From the NCBI GenBank assembly GCA_018970215.1, contig JAGWWX010000012.1:1-33123 (forward strand): DNA of 33,123 nt, given 5' to 3'. The notes beneath the pieces are model-generated. The model was given only the letters and a program-made list of their open reading frames with translations, was not told where the DNA came from and did not search any database. The DNA comes from Acidobacteriota bacterium (lineage in GTDB: Bacteria > Actinomycetota > Acidimicrobiia > Acidimicrobiales > RAAP-2). Numbering within the stretch: the stretch's first letter is position 1; each line of letters begins with the position of its first letter. The position numbers and the translations under genes are program-made. Below, piece after piece: positions 7,065 to 13,818 of the stretch.

Positions 7065-9526
7065 CGCAAGCTCGCCCCGACGGTGGCCGCTGCTGCCAAG
7101 AGCGCCGTTCTTCCGTCGAGAATGTCGGCATCCGTCAAGGTTCGTTCGTGAGAACTCAGACGAACAGTAAAGGTCAAGCTACGAGTTCCGGGGGGAAGCT
7201 GTGATCCACGAAACACGTCAAAAAACGTCACCGACTCCACCAGATCGTGCGCCGTAGCGAGTCGTCTCTCGAGTTCGTGACGCGAAACCCCTACGGGAGT
7301 AACTAAAGCGAGGTCAAAACTTGCACTAGGAAATCTCGACGGCACGTCGACGTGGTCGTCGCGACGTCGCACCACGTCGCGGTCGGTGACGGCATCGAGC
7401 TCGACTTCGAGGAGGCCAACTCGCGATCCGGAGAACTGTTGCAGCACCAATTCATTGACAACTGATGGGTGAACTTCGCCGATGCGAGCGATGAGTGCGC
7501 CGGTGGACGTATCACGAACTTCCGCAAAGCGCGTCGGGTGCCACCCGGTCGGTGCGTCCCCTTTGACGAATTCCGTCTCACGCAGACCCAGACGCTCGGA
7601 GAAGACATGCCAACTCGCCACGGCCGTTTCGGCCGAGTCCCCCGGGCGACACAGCACGGCGGTAAGTATCTCGCGCTCTTCGGGTAACGCCAACTCGAGG
7701 ACGCCGCCCACGCCGCCCCGATCGCGCCGTGGCTGGGCGGACTCCGCTGGGTGAGTTGCTACCGTTCCCACTTCAAAAAGCGCCACATCACCGTGGCCGC
7801 GTTCCGCGTTGCGAGCCCACGCACGGGCAAGCCCCACCATCATCGAACGGCGAAAGAGAGCCTCATCACTGACGAGTGGATTTGTAATACGTATCGGGGT
7901 AGTCGCGGGATCAGTTATGGCAAAGTCGCTCTCACTCACCAGTGAAGGCGTCCACGCTTCGAGCCAGCCCAGTCCAACAGCAATCGAGCGGAGTTGTCGT
8001 CGATCGCGTTGACGTGTCGACAGTCGGCCGGGCTGTGGCCAGGTCGGAACCCGTCGTGGTAGTTCTCGGTAACTAAAGAGTCGTGCAATCTCCTCCACCA
8101 CATCGGCACGACCCGCTAGACCTTCACGAACATCAAGGCGAGACGCCGGAGCTCGAACAATGAGTTCGTCACCGATGTGATCGACACGAAATCCGATGCC
8201 CGTCAAAAGTCGTTCGGCGGTCGCGAGGTCAATCGGCGTACCGAGCACGTTCTCGATGTGATGTTCGTTGAGTGTGATGGGTTCTCGAACGGGCAACTGG
8301 CCCGAGGACACAGATCGACCGACGATGCGAATGTCGGGCGAGCTGAGGGCGAGAATGTCGATAAAACGCTGGGCGACCGCGTCGGCATCATCAACATCAA
8401 CACCCCGCTCAAATCGGTGCGACGCTTCCGATCGCAGCCCAATTCGCTTGCTCGTTCGCGCAATTGTCATCGGATCAAAGAACGCCACCTCGAGAAGAAC
8501 GTCTGTGGTAGCAGCGGTGATTTCACTTGATCCACCGCCCATAACACCCGCCAGCCCGATGATGGTGTCACTCCCGTCAACAATGACGCAGTCAATTCCC
8601 GTATCACCCAGCCCTCGTCCGGGTGAGCCAAGAGTTCGTGTCACTCCATCAAGCGTGACCAGCGATTCGCCACTTCTCGCAGTACGAACACCGAGTTGTC
8701 CCCCCGCCACGTGTTGTGTGTCGTAGGGGTGGGTCGGCTGACCACGCTCCAGCATCACGTAGTTGGACGCGTCGACGACGTTGTTGACCGGTCGCATGCC
8801 GGCCATCTCGAGTCGTTGAGCGATGTGTGCCGGCGACGACGTCACCACGACTCCCGTGAGGGCGACCACATTCAACCGACCACACACTTCGGGGTTCGCG
8901 ATATGACCGAGTTCACTGTGCGGTGCACTGAGCAGCGCAGCTGTCGATATGTCGTCAGAAAAGACCTGATTGAATCGGGTAGCGAGATCTCGGGCGATAC
9001 CCTTCACGCTCCAGGCGTCGGGGCGGTTTCCCTCGGGTGAAATCTCCAGCACCACGTCCGCGGTCAATCCCAGGAGCGACATCAATGGGGTGCCGGGCGT
9101 CACGCCCGGGTAGTGATCGAGAAGTAAGAGGCCCGAGTGATCGGCGTCGAGACCTAACTCTTTCCCACTACAGAGCATTCCGTAGGACGTCACGCCCTTC
9201 ATCTTTCTCTCTGCGATGGCAAAGTCACCCGGAAGAACGGCCCCGACGGGAGCCAGCGGTACGAAGTTTCCCACCGTGAAGTTCATCGCACCACACACAA
9301 TTTGAAGTGGATCGCCACCTGCATCCACCATCACCCGACGAATCCGATCGGCGCCCTCGATGGGATAAATCTCTTTGACCTGAGCGACCCGTACGTCGGT
9401 AAGCCCATCCCCTACTCGTTCGACCCCTTCCACGACGAGGCCTAGGTCATCGAGCGCCGCTACCAACTCATTCAAATCGGAGGGGATTGCAACAAATTCC
9501 GCAAGCCAACTCACCGGTACTCTCAT
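7061..9526 (-). CDS. pheT: Phenylalanine--tRNA ligase beta subunit
   Basis: PheT is the large subunit of the alpha2-beta2 enzyme that charges tRNA-Phe. It contributes tRNA binding and editing of mischarged Tyr-tRNA. The full-length 821-residue product starts MRVPVSWLAEFV. The tRNA-binding (EMAP-like) domain lies at about 40-150, then come the B3/B4 editing domain and B5 domain, with the catalytic-like core after them. The C-terminal anticodon-binding FDX-ACB domain begins near PSRFPSASFDLALV. The ATG overlaps the pheS stop as ATGA, which supports subunit coupling. It is the last gene of the infC operon. Its TAA overlaps the TAG of the convergent EamA gene, leaving no room for an intergenic terminator. 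Confidence 0.96.
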   Translation of the reverse strand: MRVPVSWLAEFVAIPSDLNELVAALDDLGLVVEGVERVGDGLTDVRVAQVKEIYPIEGADRIRRVMVDAGGDPLQIVCGAMNFTVGNFVPLAPVGAVLPGDFAIAERKMKGVTSYGMLCSGKELGLDADHSGLLLLDHYPGVTPGTPLMSLLGLTADVVLEISPEGNRPDAWSVKGIARDLATRFNQVFSDDISTAALLSAPHSELGHIANPEVCGRLNVVALTGVVVTSSPAHIAQRLEMAGMRPVNNVVDASNYVMLERGQPTHPYDTQHVAGGQLGVRTARSGESLVTLDGVTRTLGSPGRGLGDTGIDCVIVDGSDTIIGLAGVMGGGSSEITAATTDVLLEVAFFDPMTIARTSKRIGLRSEASHRFERGVDVDDADAVAQRFIDILALSSPDIRIVGRSVSSGQLPVREPITLNEHHIENVLGTPIDLATAERLLTGIGFRVDHIGDELIVRAPASRLDVREGLAGRADVVEEIARLFSYRELPRRVPTWPQPGRLSTRQRDRRQLRSIAVGLGWLEAWTPSLVSESDFAITDPATTPIRITNPLVSDEALFRRSMMVGLARAWARNAERGHGDVALFEVGTVATHPAESAQPRRDRGGVGGVLELALPEEREILTAVLCRPGDSAETAVASWHVFSERLGLRETEFVKGDAPTGWHPTRFAEVRDTSTGALIARIGEVHPSVVNELVLQQFSGSRVGLLEVELDAVTDRDVVRRRDDHVDVPSRFPSASFDLALVTPVGVSRHELERRLATAHDLVESVTFFDVFRGSQLPPGTRSLTFTVRLSSHERTLTDADILDGRTALLAAAATVGASLR

Positions 9527-10593
9527 GAGAATCTCCGTAGAAATCGGACGTCATTTTCCGTGAGCGCACGCATGTCCGCAATTTGGTGTCGCATCTGCGC
9601 GCACCGGTCGATACCGAAGCCAAACGCAAATCCGCTGTAGCGTTCGGCGTCAATTCCAACCGCGGCAAAGACGGCGGGGTCGACCATGCCGCATCCTCCG
9701 AGCTCGATCCAGCCCGTGTGCGAGCACGTCCGGCAACCATCTCCACGACAGATAGTGCAGGTGATTTCAAACTCGGCCGAAGGTTCCGTAAAGGGGAAGT
9801 ACGCCGGTCGCAGACGCGACGTGATGTCGGGACCGAAATACTCTCGCGTGAAATTCTCAATTACCCCGGCGAGGTCAGCGAAGGTAATGCCTTCATCGAC
9901 GACGAGTCCCTCAATCTGATGAAAAGCTGCCAGGTGTCGCGCATCGGGTGTATCACGCCGAAAGCAGCGACCGGGCATGACCGCGTGGATCGGCAACGAA
10001 TTATTTCGGACTGCCTCACGCATCAAGTGAATTTGCGTTGGGGAAGTATGCGTGCGCAGTAGGACAGTTTCGGGTTCGCCGAGATCGACGTAGAAGGTGT
10101 CCCACATTCCGCGCGCGGGGTGTGCGGGCGGAATGTTCAACGCCTCGAAGTTGTACCAATCGGTCTCAATTTCGGGACCGTCAGCAACCTCAAATCCCAT
10201 GCCCACGAAAACGTCTTCCAGCGCTACCTGTGTCAGAGCAACGATGCCGGGGCTCCCCGCCTGAACGGGGAGTCGAACTGAGCCGACAACGACATCACCG
10301 AGGTCCAGGGCCTCACTTTCTAACTTTGCAGCGAGGGCGACACCTTCTAACGCCGTCCGCTTATCTGCCAAGAGTGACTCGAGAATCTGGCGTGTCTCGT
10401 GGACTGATGCACCGGCCGACTTACGTTCCTCGGGAGTAAGAGATGCCAGTGACTTTTGGCTGGTAGCCAGCACCGACTTCTTCCCGAGCAGTTCGGCACT
10501 AAGAATCTCAAGCTCGGCGAGACTCTGAGATGCCGCCACCGCCGCGCGTGCTGATGCAACGAGCGTGGCGAGTGAGTCGACGAGGGACGACAT
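9523..10593 (-). CDS. pheS: Phenylalanine--tRNA ligase alpha subunit
   Basis: PheS is the catalytic subunit that activates phenylalanine and transfers it to tRNA. The 356-residue protein has an N-terminal coiled-coil (about 1-85) that would contact tRNA. The class II core follows, with the motif 2 region MWDTFYVDLGEPETVLLRTHTS and a motif 3-like end FGFGIDRCAQMRH. A cysteine-rich insert, CTICRGDGCRTCSHTGW, precedes the GGCGMVDP segment. Similar cysteine patterns are known in actinobacterial PheS and could bind zinc. The start is ATG at 10593, ten bases after the methyltransferase gene, and the 3' end overlaps pheT by four bases. Confidence 0.96.
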   Translation of the reverse strand: MSSLVDSLATLVASARAAVAASQSLAELEILSAELLGKKSVLATSQKSLASLTPEERKSAGASVHETRQILESLLADKRTALEGVALAAKLESEALDLGDVVVGSVRLPVQAGSPGIVALTQVALEDVFVGMGFEVADGPEIETDWYNFEALNIPPAHPARGMWDTFYVDLGEPETVLLRTHTSPTQIHLMREAVRNNSLPIHAVMPGRCFRRDTPDARHLAAFHQIEGLVVDEGITFADLAGVIENFTREYFGPDITSRLRPAYFPFTEPSAEFEITCTICRGDGCRTCSHTGWIELGGCGMVDPAVFAAVGIDAERYSGFAFGFGIDRCAQMRHQIADMRALTENDVRFLRRFS

Positions 10594-10603
10594 GCCCTAA
10601 ATC

Positions 10604-11413
10604 CTAGGACTCACCGTGCGCTGAACCATGCCCATGTGTCGAGAATGCGAGGTAGAGCAACACGCTGGCGGCGACCGAAGCGTTCAGCGACTCCGTTCGA
10701 GACGTCATGGGGAGAGTCACTTGACAGTCCGATAAGCCAATGGCATCGTCCGGGAGCCCTTCTGCCTCATTGCCAATGACGAGAACGTCACGTTGATGTA
10801 CCTTCACCTCGTCGGGCGTGTCACCGCCCCGTACAACTGTCGCCACGACTCGCGCTCCGTGGTCGTGGGCCCATGACACCACGTTGGATAAGTCATCTTC
10901 GACCACAACCGGAAGCCGAAAGAGTGCACCCGCCGTGGCTCGCAGGGTTTTCGGGTTGTACGGATCAACGGAGCGCCCCGTTACGACAACGCCCGCACAT
11001 CCAAAAGCCGCTGCAGAACGAATCACGGTGCCAACATTTCCGGGATCGCGCATCTCATGGAGTACGACAACGGGAGCCGAATGTTCAATCTCCTCCAGCC
11101 GAGATGGCCGAAAGCGCACCGCGGCCACAATCGGCTGTGGTGTCGTGGCATCCGCAATCTTGGCAACGACTCCCGGCTCAAGGGCGAAGACTCGGTGGCC
11201 AGCCGATTCGGCCCGACCGATGACGTCGCGATATTTGTCGACGAACTCACGATCGACGTAGAGACCTTCAAACTCAGCCTCGCCATCGAGTGCGGCCCCG
11301 ATGAGATCGGGACCCTCGATCACACAGACCTGTTCGCTCCATCGCAGTGACCGTTTGGCCACGAGTCGCCGGAGTCGCCGAACTCGCTGGTGCGTCGACC
11401 CCAGCGTGTCGAT
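10604..11413 (-). CDS. TrmH/SpoU-family RNA 2'-O-methyltransferase
   Basis: This is a SPOUT-class enzyme that methylates ribose 2'-OH groups in tRNA or rRNA using SAM. The exact target is unknown. It has an N-terminal substrate-binding part (STHQRVRRLRRL, then VIEGPDL) and the SpoU core motifs. Motif 1 is HEMRDPGNVGTVIRSAAAFG, motif 2 VLVIGNEAEGLP, and motif 3 the LPMTSRTESLNASVAASVLLY segment. The start is odd. The conserved N-terminus begins in the few bases after the rplT stop, where there is no ATG, GTG or TTG. I mark the second ATC (11413), five bases after AGGA, as a tentative start. A GTG at 11362 would delete the conserved first helix. Function is secure, start is not. In many bacteria a gene of this family lies between rplT and pheS. 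Confidence 0.85.
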   Translation of the reverse strand: MDTLGSTHQRVRRLRRLVAKRSLRWSEQVCVIEGPDLIGAALDGEAEFEGLYVDREFVDKYRDVIGRAESAGHRVFALEPGVVAKIADATTPQPIVAAVRFRPSRLEEIEHSAPVVVLHEMRDPGNVGTVIRSAAAFGCAGVVVTGRSVDPYNPKTLRATAGALFRLPVVVEDDLSNVVSWAHDHGARVVATVVRGGDTPDEVKVHQRDVLVIGNEAEGLPDDAIGLSDCQVTLPMTSRTESLNASVAASVLLYLAFSTHGHGSAHGES

Positions 11414-11420
11414 GATGTTC

Positions 11421-11780
11421 CTACTTTGCGAGTGCGGCCTTCGCCTGCTCCACGACGGCGGCGAAAGCCACGGCATCGTTGATCGCGAGATCAGCGAGCA
11501 TGCGACGGTCAATTTCAATGTTCGCGGCATTCAGTCCAGCAATGAACTTGCTGTAGCTCATGCCGTGTTCGCGGGTGGCCGCGTTAATACGCTGAATCCA
11601 CAGTCGACGAAATTCGCCTTTCCGAGCGCGGCGGTCACGAAAGGCGTAGACGCCCGCGTGCTGCACCGCTTGGTTGGCGGCACGAAATGTCCGGCTGCGA
11701 TCGCCGTAGTAACCCTTGGCGGCCTCCAGGACGGCCTTGTGATGTTTCTTGGCGTGAACTCCACGCTTTACACGTGCCAT
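11421..11780 (-). CDS. rplT: 50S ribosomal protein L20
   Basis: L20 binds 23S rRNA early in assembly of the large subunit and often represses its own operon by binding the leader mRNA. The 119-residue length and the sequence are typical: [21 protein letters not shown] at the start, [11 protein letters not shown] at about 23-33, and [19 protein letters not shown] in the middle. It follows rpmI by 22 bases in the standard order infC-rpmI-rplT. Its TAG stop forms part of a TAGGA sequence that may serve as ribosome-binding site for the downstream methyltransferase gene. Confidence 0.97.
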   Translation of the reverse strand: MARVKRGVHAKKHHKAVLEAAKGYYGDRSRTFRAANQAVQHAGVYAFRDRRARKGEFRRLWIQRINAATREHGMSYSKFIAGLNAANIEIDRRMLADLAINDAVAFAAVVEQAKAALAK

Positions 11781-11802
11781 GTCTTTTCTCCTCTATCCGT
11801 TC

Positions 11803-11997
11803 CTACAGACCCATCAACTTCTTGACGTTCTTCGCTTGACCGGGTGCTACATCGGCCTCACGTCCCAATCGACGCGTGCGCTTTGACGACTTCTTCTCGA
11901 GCAGGTGACCGCGGAACGCCTTGCGACGACGCAGGCGGCCGGAACCCGTTACTTTGATGCGCTTCTTGGCACCACTGTCTGTTTTCATCTTGGGCAT
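11803..11997 (-). CDS. rpmI: 50S ribosomal protein L35
   Basis: L35 is a small basic protein of the large ribosomal subunit. The 64-residue product begins MPKMKTDSGAKKRIKVTGSG and continues with RRRKAFRGHLLEKKSSKRTRRL, the classic L35 pattern. It lies six bases after the infC stop codon and 22 bases before rplT. Nothing is unusual. Confidence 0.97.
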   Translation of the reverse strand: MPKMKTDSGAKKRIKVTGSGRLRRRKAFRGHLLEKKSSKRTRRLGREADVAPGQAKNVKKLMGL

Positions 11998-12003
11998 AAT
12001 CTC

Positions 12004-12615
12004 TTACTCCTCTGTTGCGACTTCTGTTGCGACTTCTGTTGTGGACGGTGCGTCTTGTGGCGTACTCGCCATTTCACTCGATCCCTTAGCTTTGGCCCCA
12101 CGGCGATCTGGCCCCAGAACCATCGTCATGTTGCGACCTTCGCTCTTAGCGGCAGTTTCGACGCGGCCTTTCCCTTCCAATCGTTCCACGATTCTTTCGA
12201 GAATCGATTCCCCGAGTTCGGGGTGGGCAATTTCTCGTCCCCGGAACATCACGGTGATCTTCACTTTGTGACCTTCGGCGAGAAACTTCTCCACGAGGCG
12301 GGTTTTGGTATCAAAGTCACCCGCACCAATTTTGGGGCGATATTTCATCTCCTTGATTCCCACGTTGACGCTCTTGCGGCGAGACTCCTTCGCTTTTTGC
12401 GCTTCATCAAACTTGAACTTGCCGTAGTCCATTATCCGACAGACCGGTGGAGCAGCTGTAGGGGCAATCTCCACGAGGTCGAGATCGAGCGAACGGGCTA
12501 ACGACAGGGCTTCGCGAGTCGTTACGACGCCCCGCTGATTGCCTTCGTGGTCAATCAGTCGAATCGTCTCCACGCGAATACGTTCGTTGACGCGGTGGTC
12601 GGCTGTTGCAGCGAT
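12004..12615 (-). CDS. infC: Translation initiation factor IF-3 with an ATC start codon
   Basis: IF-3 binds the 30S subunit, blocks premature joining and rejects poor start codons. The 203-residue product has the N-domain HRVNERIRVETIRLIDHEG and the hinge CRIMDYGKFKFD, followed by the C-domain KEMKYRPKIGAGDFDTK. The start is ATC at 12615. An in-frame TAG lies only 10 bases upstream (12627-12625), and no ATG, GTG or TTG occurs before the conserved RVNERIR. A strong AGGAG (12626-12622) stands six bases before the ATC. The alternative GTG at 12573 would remove conserved residues. Rare start codons on infC allow IF-3 to repress itself in other bacteria. The acidic C-terminal tail with EVAT repeats is extra to the fold. 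Confidence 0.95.
   Translation of the reverse strand: MAATADHRVNERIRVETIRLIDHEGNQRGVVTTREALSLARSLDLDLVEIAPTAAPPVCRIMDYGKFKFDEAQKAKESRRKSVNVGIKEMKYRPKIGAGDFDTKTRLVEKFLAEGHKVKITVMFRGREIAHPELGESILERIVERLEGKGRVETAAKSEGRNMTMVLGPDRRGAKAKGSSEMASTPQDAPSTTEVATEVATEE
12011..12041. repeat. 12-base tandem repeat in the 3' end of infC
   Basis: TCTGTTGCGACT occurs at 12011-12022 and 12023-12034, followed by a seven-base partial copy to 12041. On the coding strand it encodes the repeated EVAT of the IF-3 tail. The 12-base period keeps the frame, so copy number could vary without damage to the protein. Confidence 0.85.
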
Positions 12616-12752
12616 ATTGGTCTCCTAACACTGGCGCGTCACTTTCGGTGACGCCACGGCAAGCGAGGTCGACGCAATCTCGGTTGGACCCGAACGCACC
12701 TTGGGTGGTCGGGTGGGGGCTGAAACTGCCAGCCCCGCTTGCTGTGTACTGC
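12616..12752 (-). promoter_or_regulatory. Structured 5' leader of infC-rpmI-rplT
   Basis: About 137 bases lie between the predicted infC transcript start and its ATC codon, long for this compact window. Two perfect hairpins are visible. GGGGCTG/CAGCCCC at 12716-12736 has a seven-base loop. GCGTCAC/GTGACGC at 12636-12654 has a five-base loop and stands nine bases before the AGGAG ribosome-binding site. There is no U-run, so neither is an intrinsic terminator. In other bacteria L20 or IF-3 regulates this operon through its leader, and a similar role is an inference here. A 24-codon GTG frame (12699-12625) ends in the TAG that overlaps the ribosome-binding site. It lacks a ribosome-binding site and is not called as a gene. 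Confidence 0.5.
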
Positions 12753-12754
12753 CC

Positions 12755-12766
12755 GATAAGGTTATC
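12755..12766. promoter_or_regulatory. Symmetric -10 region shared by infC and the DUF1844 gene
   Basis: The inverted repeat GATAAGGTTATC holds TAAGGT on the plus strand (12757-12762) and TAACCT on the minus strand (12764-12759), both fitting TANNNT. Plus-strand transcription would begin near 12769, two bases before the DUF1844 ATG. Minus-strand transcription would begin near 12752 and produce the infC leader. No good -35 is seen on either side. Confidence 0.4.
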
Positions 12767-12770
12767 AGAG

Positions 12771-13094
12771 ATGAGCGACGACCTCGAATGGGACGATGAC
12801 GAACTAGACGCCGCCACGCCATTTACCCAAGAGGAACTAGACGCCCTACGGAACGCACCGGTGGATGTCATCGTGTGCAACCACCTCTATCACATGCTGC
12901 AACTTGCGACAGTCCACCTCAGCGCGACTCCCCCGCGCCTGGCCGAGGCGCAACTCCTGATCGACGGGGTACGGGGACTATTTGACGCCGTGGGTACGCG
13001 ACTTGGTCAGCCCCAAGACATCATCCGAGAAGCTCTTACGCAGGTTCAGTTGGTCTTCGTCCAGGTTTCGACGGGCTACACACCAACCGAGTAA
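12771..13094 (+). CDS. DUF1844-family protein
   Basis: This is a small conserved protein of unknown function, frequently encoded next to infC in Actinomycetota. The 107-residue product starts with a very acidic stretch (MSDDLEWDDDELD). A helical domain follows, including VDVIVCNHLYHMLQLATVHLS, LAEAQLLIDGVRGLFDAV and REALTQVQLVFVQVS, which matches the DUF1844 layout of three amphipathic helices. A longer frame upstream reads through the infC leader and was rejected. The ATG at 12771 lies two bases after the predicted transcript start, so the mRNA may be nearly leaderless. Its last 19 bases overlap the cold-shock-like gene on the other strand. Family call moderate, function unknown. Confidence 0.75.
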   Translation: MSDDLEWDDDELDAATPFTQEELDALRNAPVDVIVCNHLYHMLQLATVHLSATPPRLAEAQLLIDGVRGLFDAVGTRLGQPQDIIREALTQVQLVFVQVSTGYTPTE

Positions 13095-13288
13095 ATCTCG
13101 GCGATTTCATCACGACCCGTCAGCCCCACTCGCCGCTCCCCTACGACCCGAGCGCCGACGTCGATTCGACGTGTGCCGTCAGCGAGCGCCACGCAGTGGA
13201 AATAAAAATCAATTCCCGCGTCCGACGTGACGACCCCCTCGCCGCGCACTTCGTCGAAAGCACTCACCACACCGTGTATTAACGCCAC
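13076..13288 (-). CDS. Cold-shock-domain-like protein
   Basis: The 70-residue product resembles the diverged cold-shock-like proteins of Actinomycetota. HGVVSAFDEVRGEGVVTSDAG is followed by IDFYFHCVALADGTRRIDVG, which covers the beta strands where CspA carries its RNA-binding aromatic motifs. RNP1 is not classic (KGFGFI is replaced by GEGVVT), so nucleic-acid binding is plausible but unproven. The start is GTG at 13288, overlapping the ribH stop region by 10 bases. That makes it the last gene of the large operon. It ends convergent with the DUF1844 gene, overlapping it by 19 bases. Confidence 0.75.
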   Translation of the reverse strand: MALIHGVVSAFDEVRGEGVVTSDAGIDFYFHCVALADGTRRIDVGARVVGERRVGLTGRDEIAEIYSVGV

Positions 13289-13818
13289 TCCAGCCGACCA
13301 ATTTCTCTTTGGACGGCAATCATCTCAAGAGCCGTTGCGGCCGATTCGCGGCCCTTGTTCGTGTCATCGGGAAGGGATCGCTCAAGAGCTTGCTCGACAG
13401 TATTGGTTGTCAACACACCAAAAATCACCGGGACACCCGTTGCGAGTTGCACGTCTTGCACACCACGAGCACATTCGCCCGCCACCACTTCGTAGTGGCC
13501 CGTATCGCCGCGGATGACGGCGCCGAGCGTAATCACGGCATGCACACCGCGTCGAGCGAATGACTGAGCGGCGAAGGGGATCTCGAAAGCGCCAGGCACC
13601 CACGCGATTGCGATATCGCGACTACTCACACCAGCCGCGAGAAGTACATCGAGAGCCCCGGTGAGAAGGCGATTCGTTATGCCATCGTTGAACTTGCCGC
13701 ACACGATGCCAATCTTTTGCAGATTGCCGTCCACGGACGGCTCGATGACGTGGCGGACCCGACGACTCTGGGTGTCGAGGTCACTGCGAGTCGCTGACGT
13801 TTCACTAGAGCTAGTCAT
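13279..13818 (-). CDS. ribH: 6,7-dimethyl-8-ribityllumazine synthase
   Basis: RibH condenses the four-carbon product of RibBA with the RibD pathway pyrimidine to make lumazine, the substrate of riboflavin synthase. In the 179-residue product, WVPGAFEIP is at 73-81 and GAVIRGDTGHYE at 99-110, with the catalytic histidine at 108. The ATG at 13818 overlaps the ribBA stop (ATGACTAG) and gives an N-terminal extension of about 30 residues over the usual length. An internal GTG at 13734 would give a standard length but has no clear ribosome-binding site. Riboflavin synthase itself is not encoded nearby. Confidence 0.95.
   Translation of the reverse strand: MTSSSETSATRSDLDTQSRRVRHVIEPSVDGNLQKIGIVCGKFNDGITNRLLTGALDVLLAAGVSSRDIAIAWVPGAFEIPFAAQSFARRGVHAVITLGAVIRGDTGHYEVVAGECARGVQDVQLATGVPVIFGVLTTNTVEQALERSLPDDTNKGRESAATALEMIAVQREIGRLEWR

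Noticed and set aside
9700-9770. Cysteine-rich insert in PheS as a possible new zinc domain
   Set aside because: Comparable cysteine inserts are known in actinobacterial PheS.
12606-12770. Upstream extension of the DUF1844 frame
   Set aside because: It reads through the infC leader hairpins and promoter. The acidic MSDDLEW start fits the family and the promoter position.
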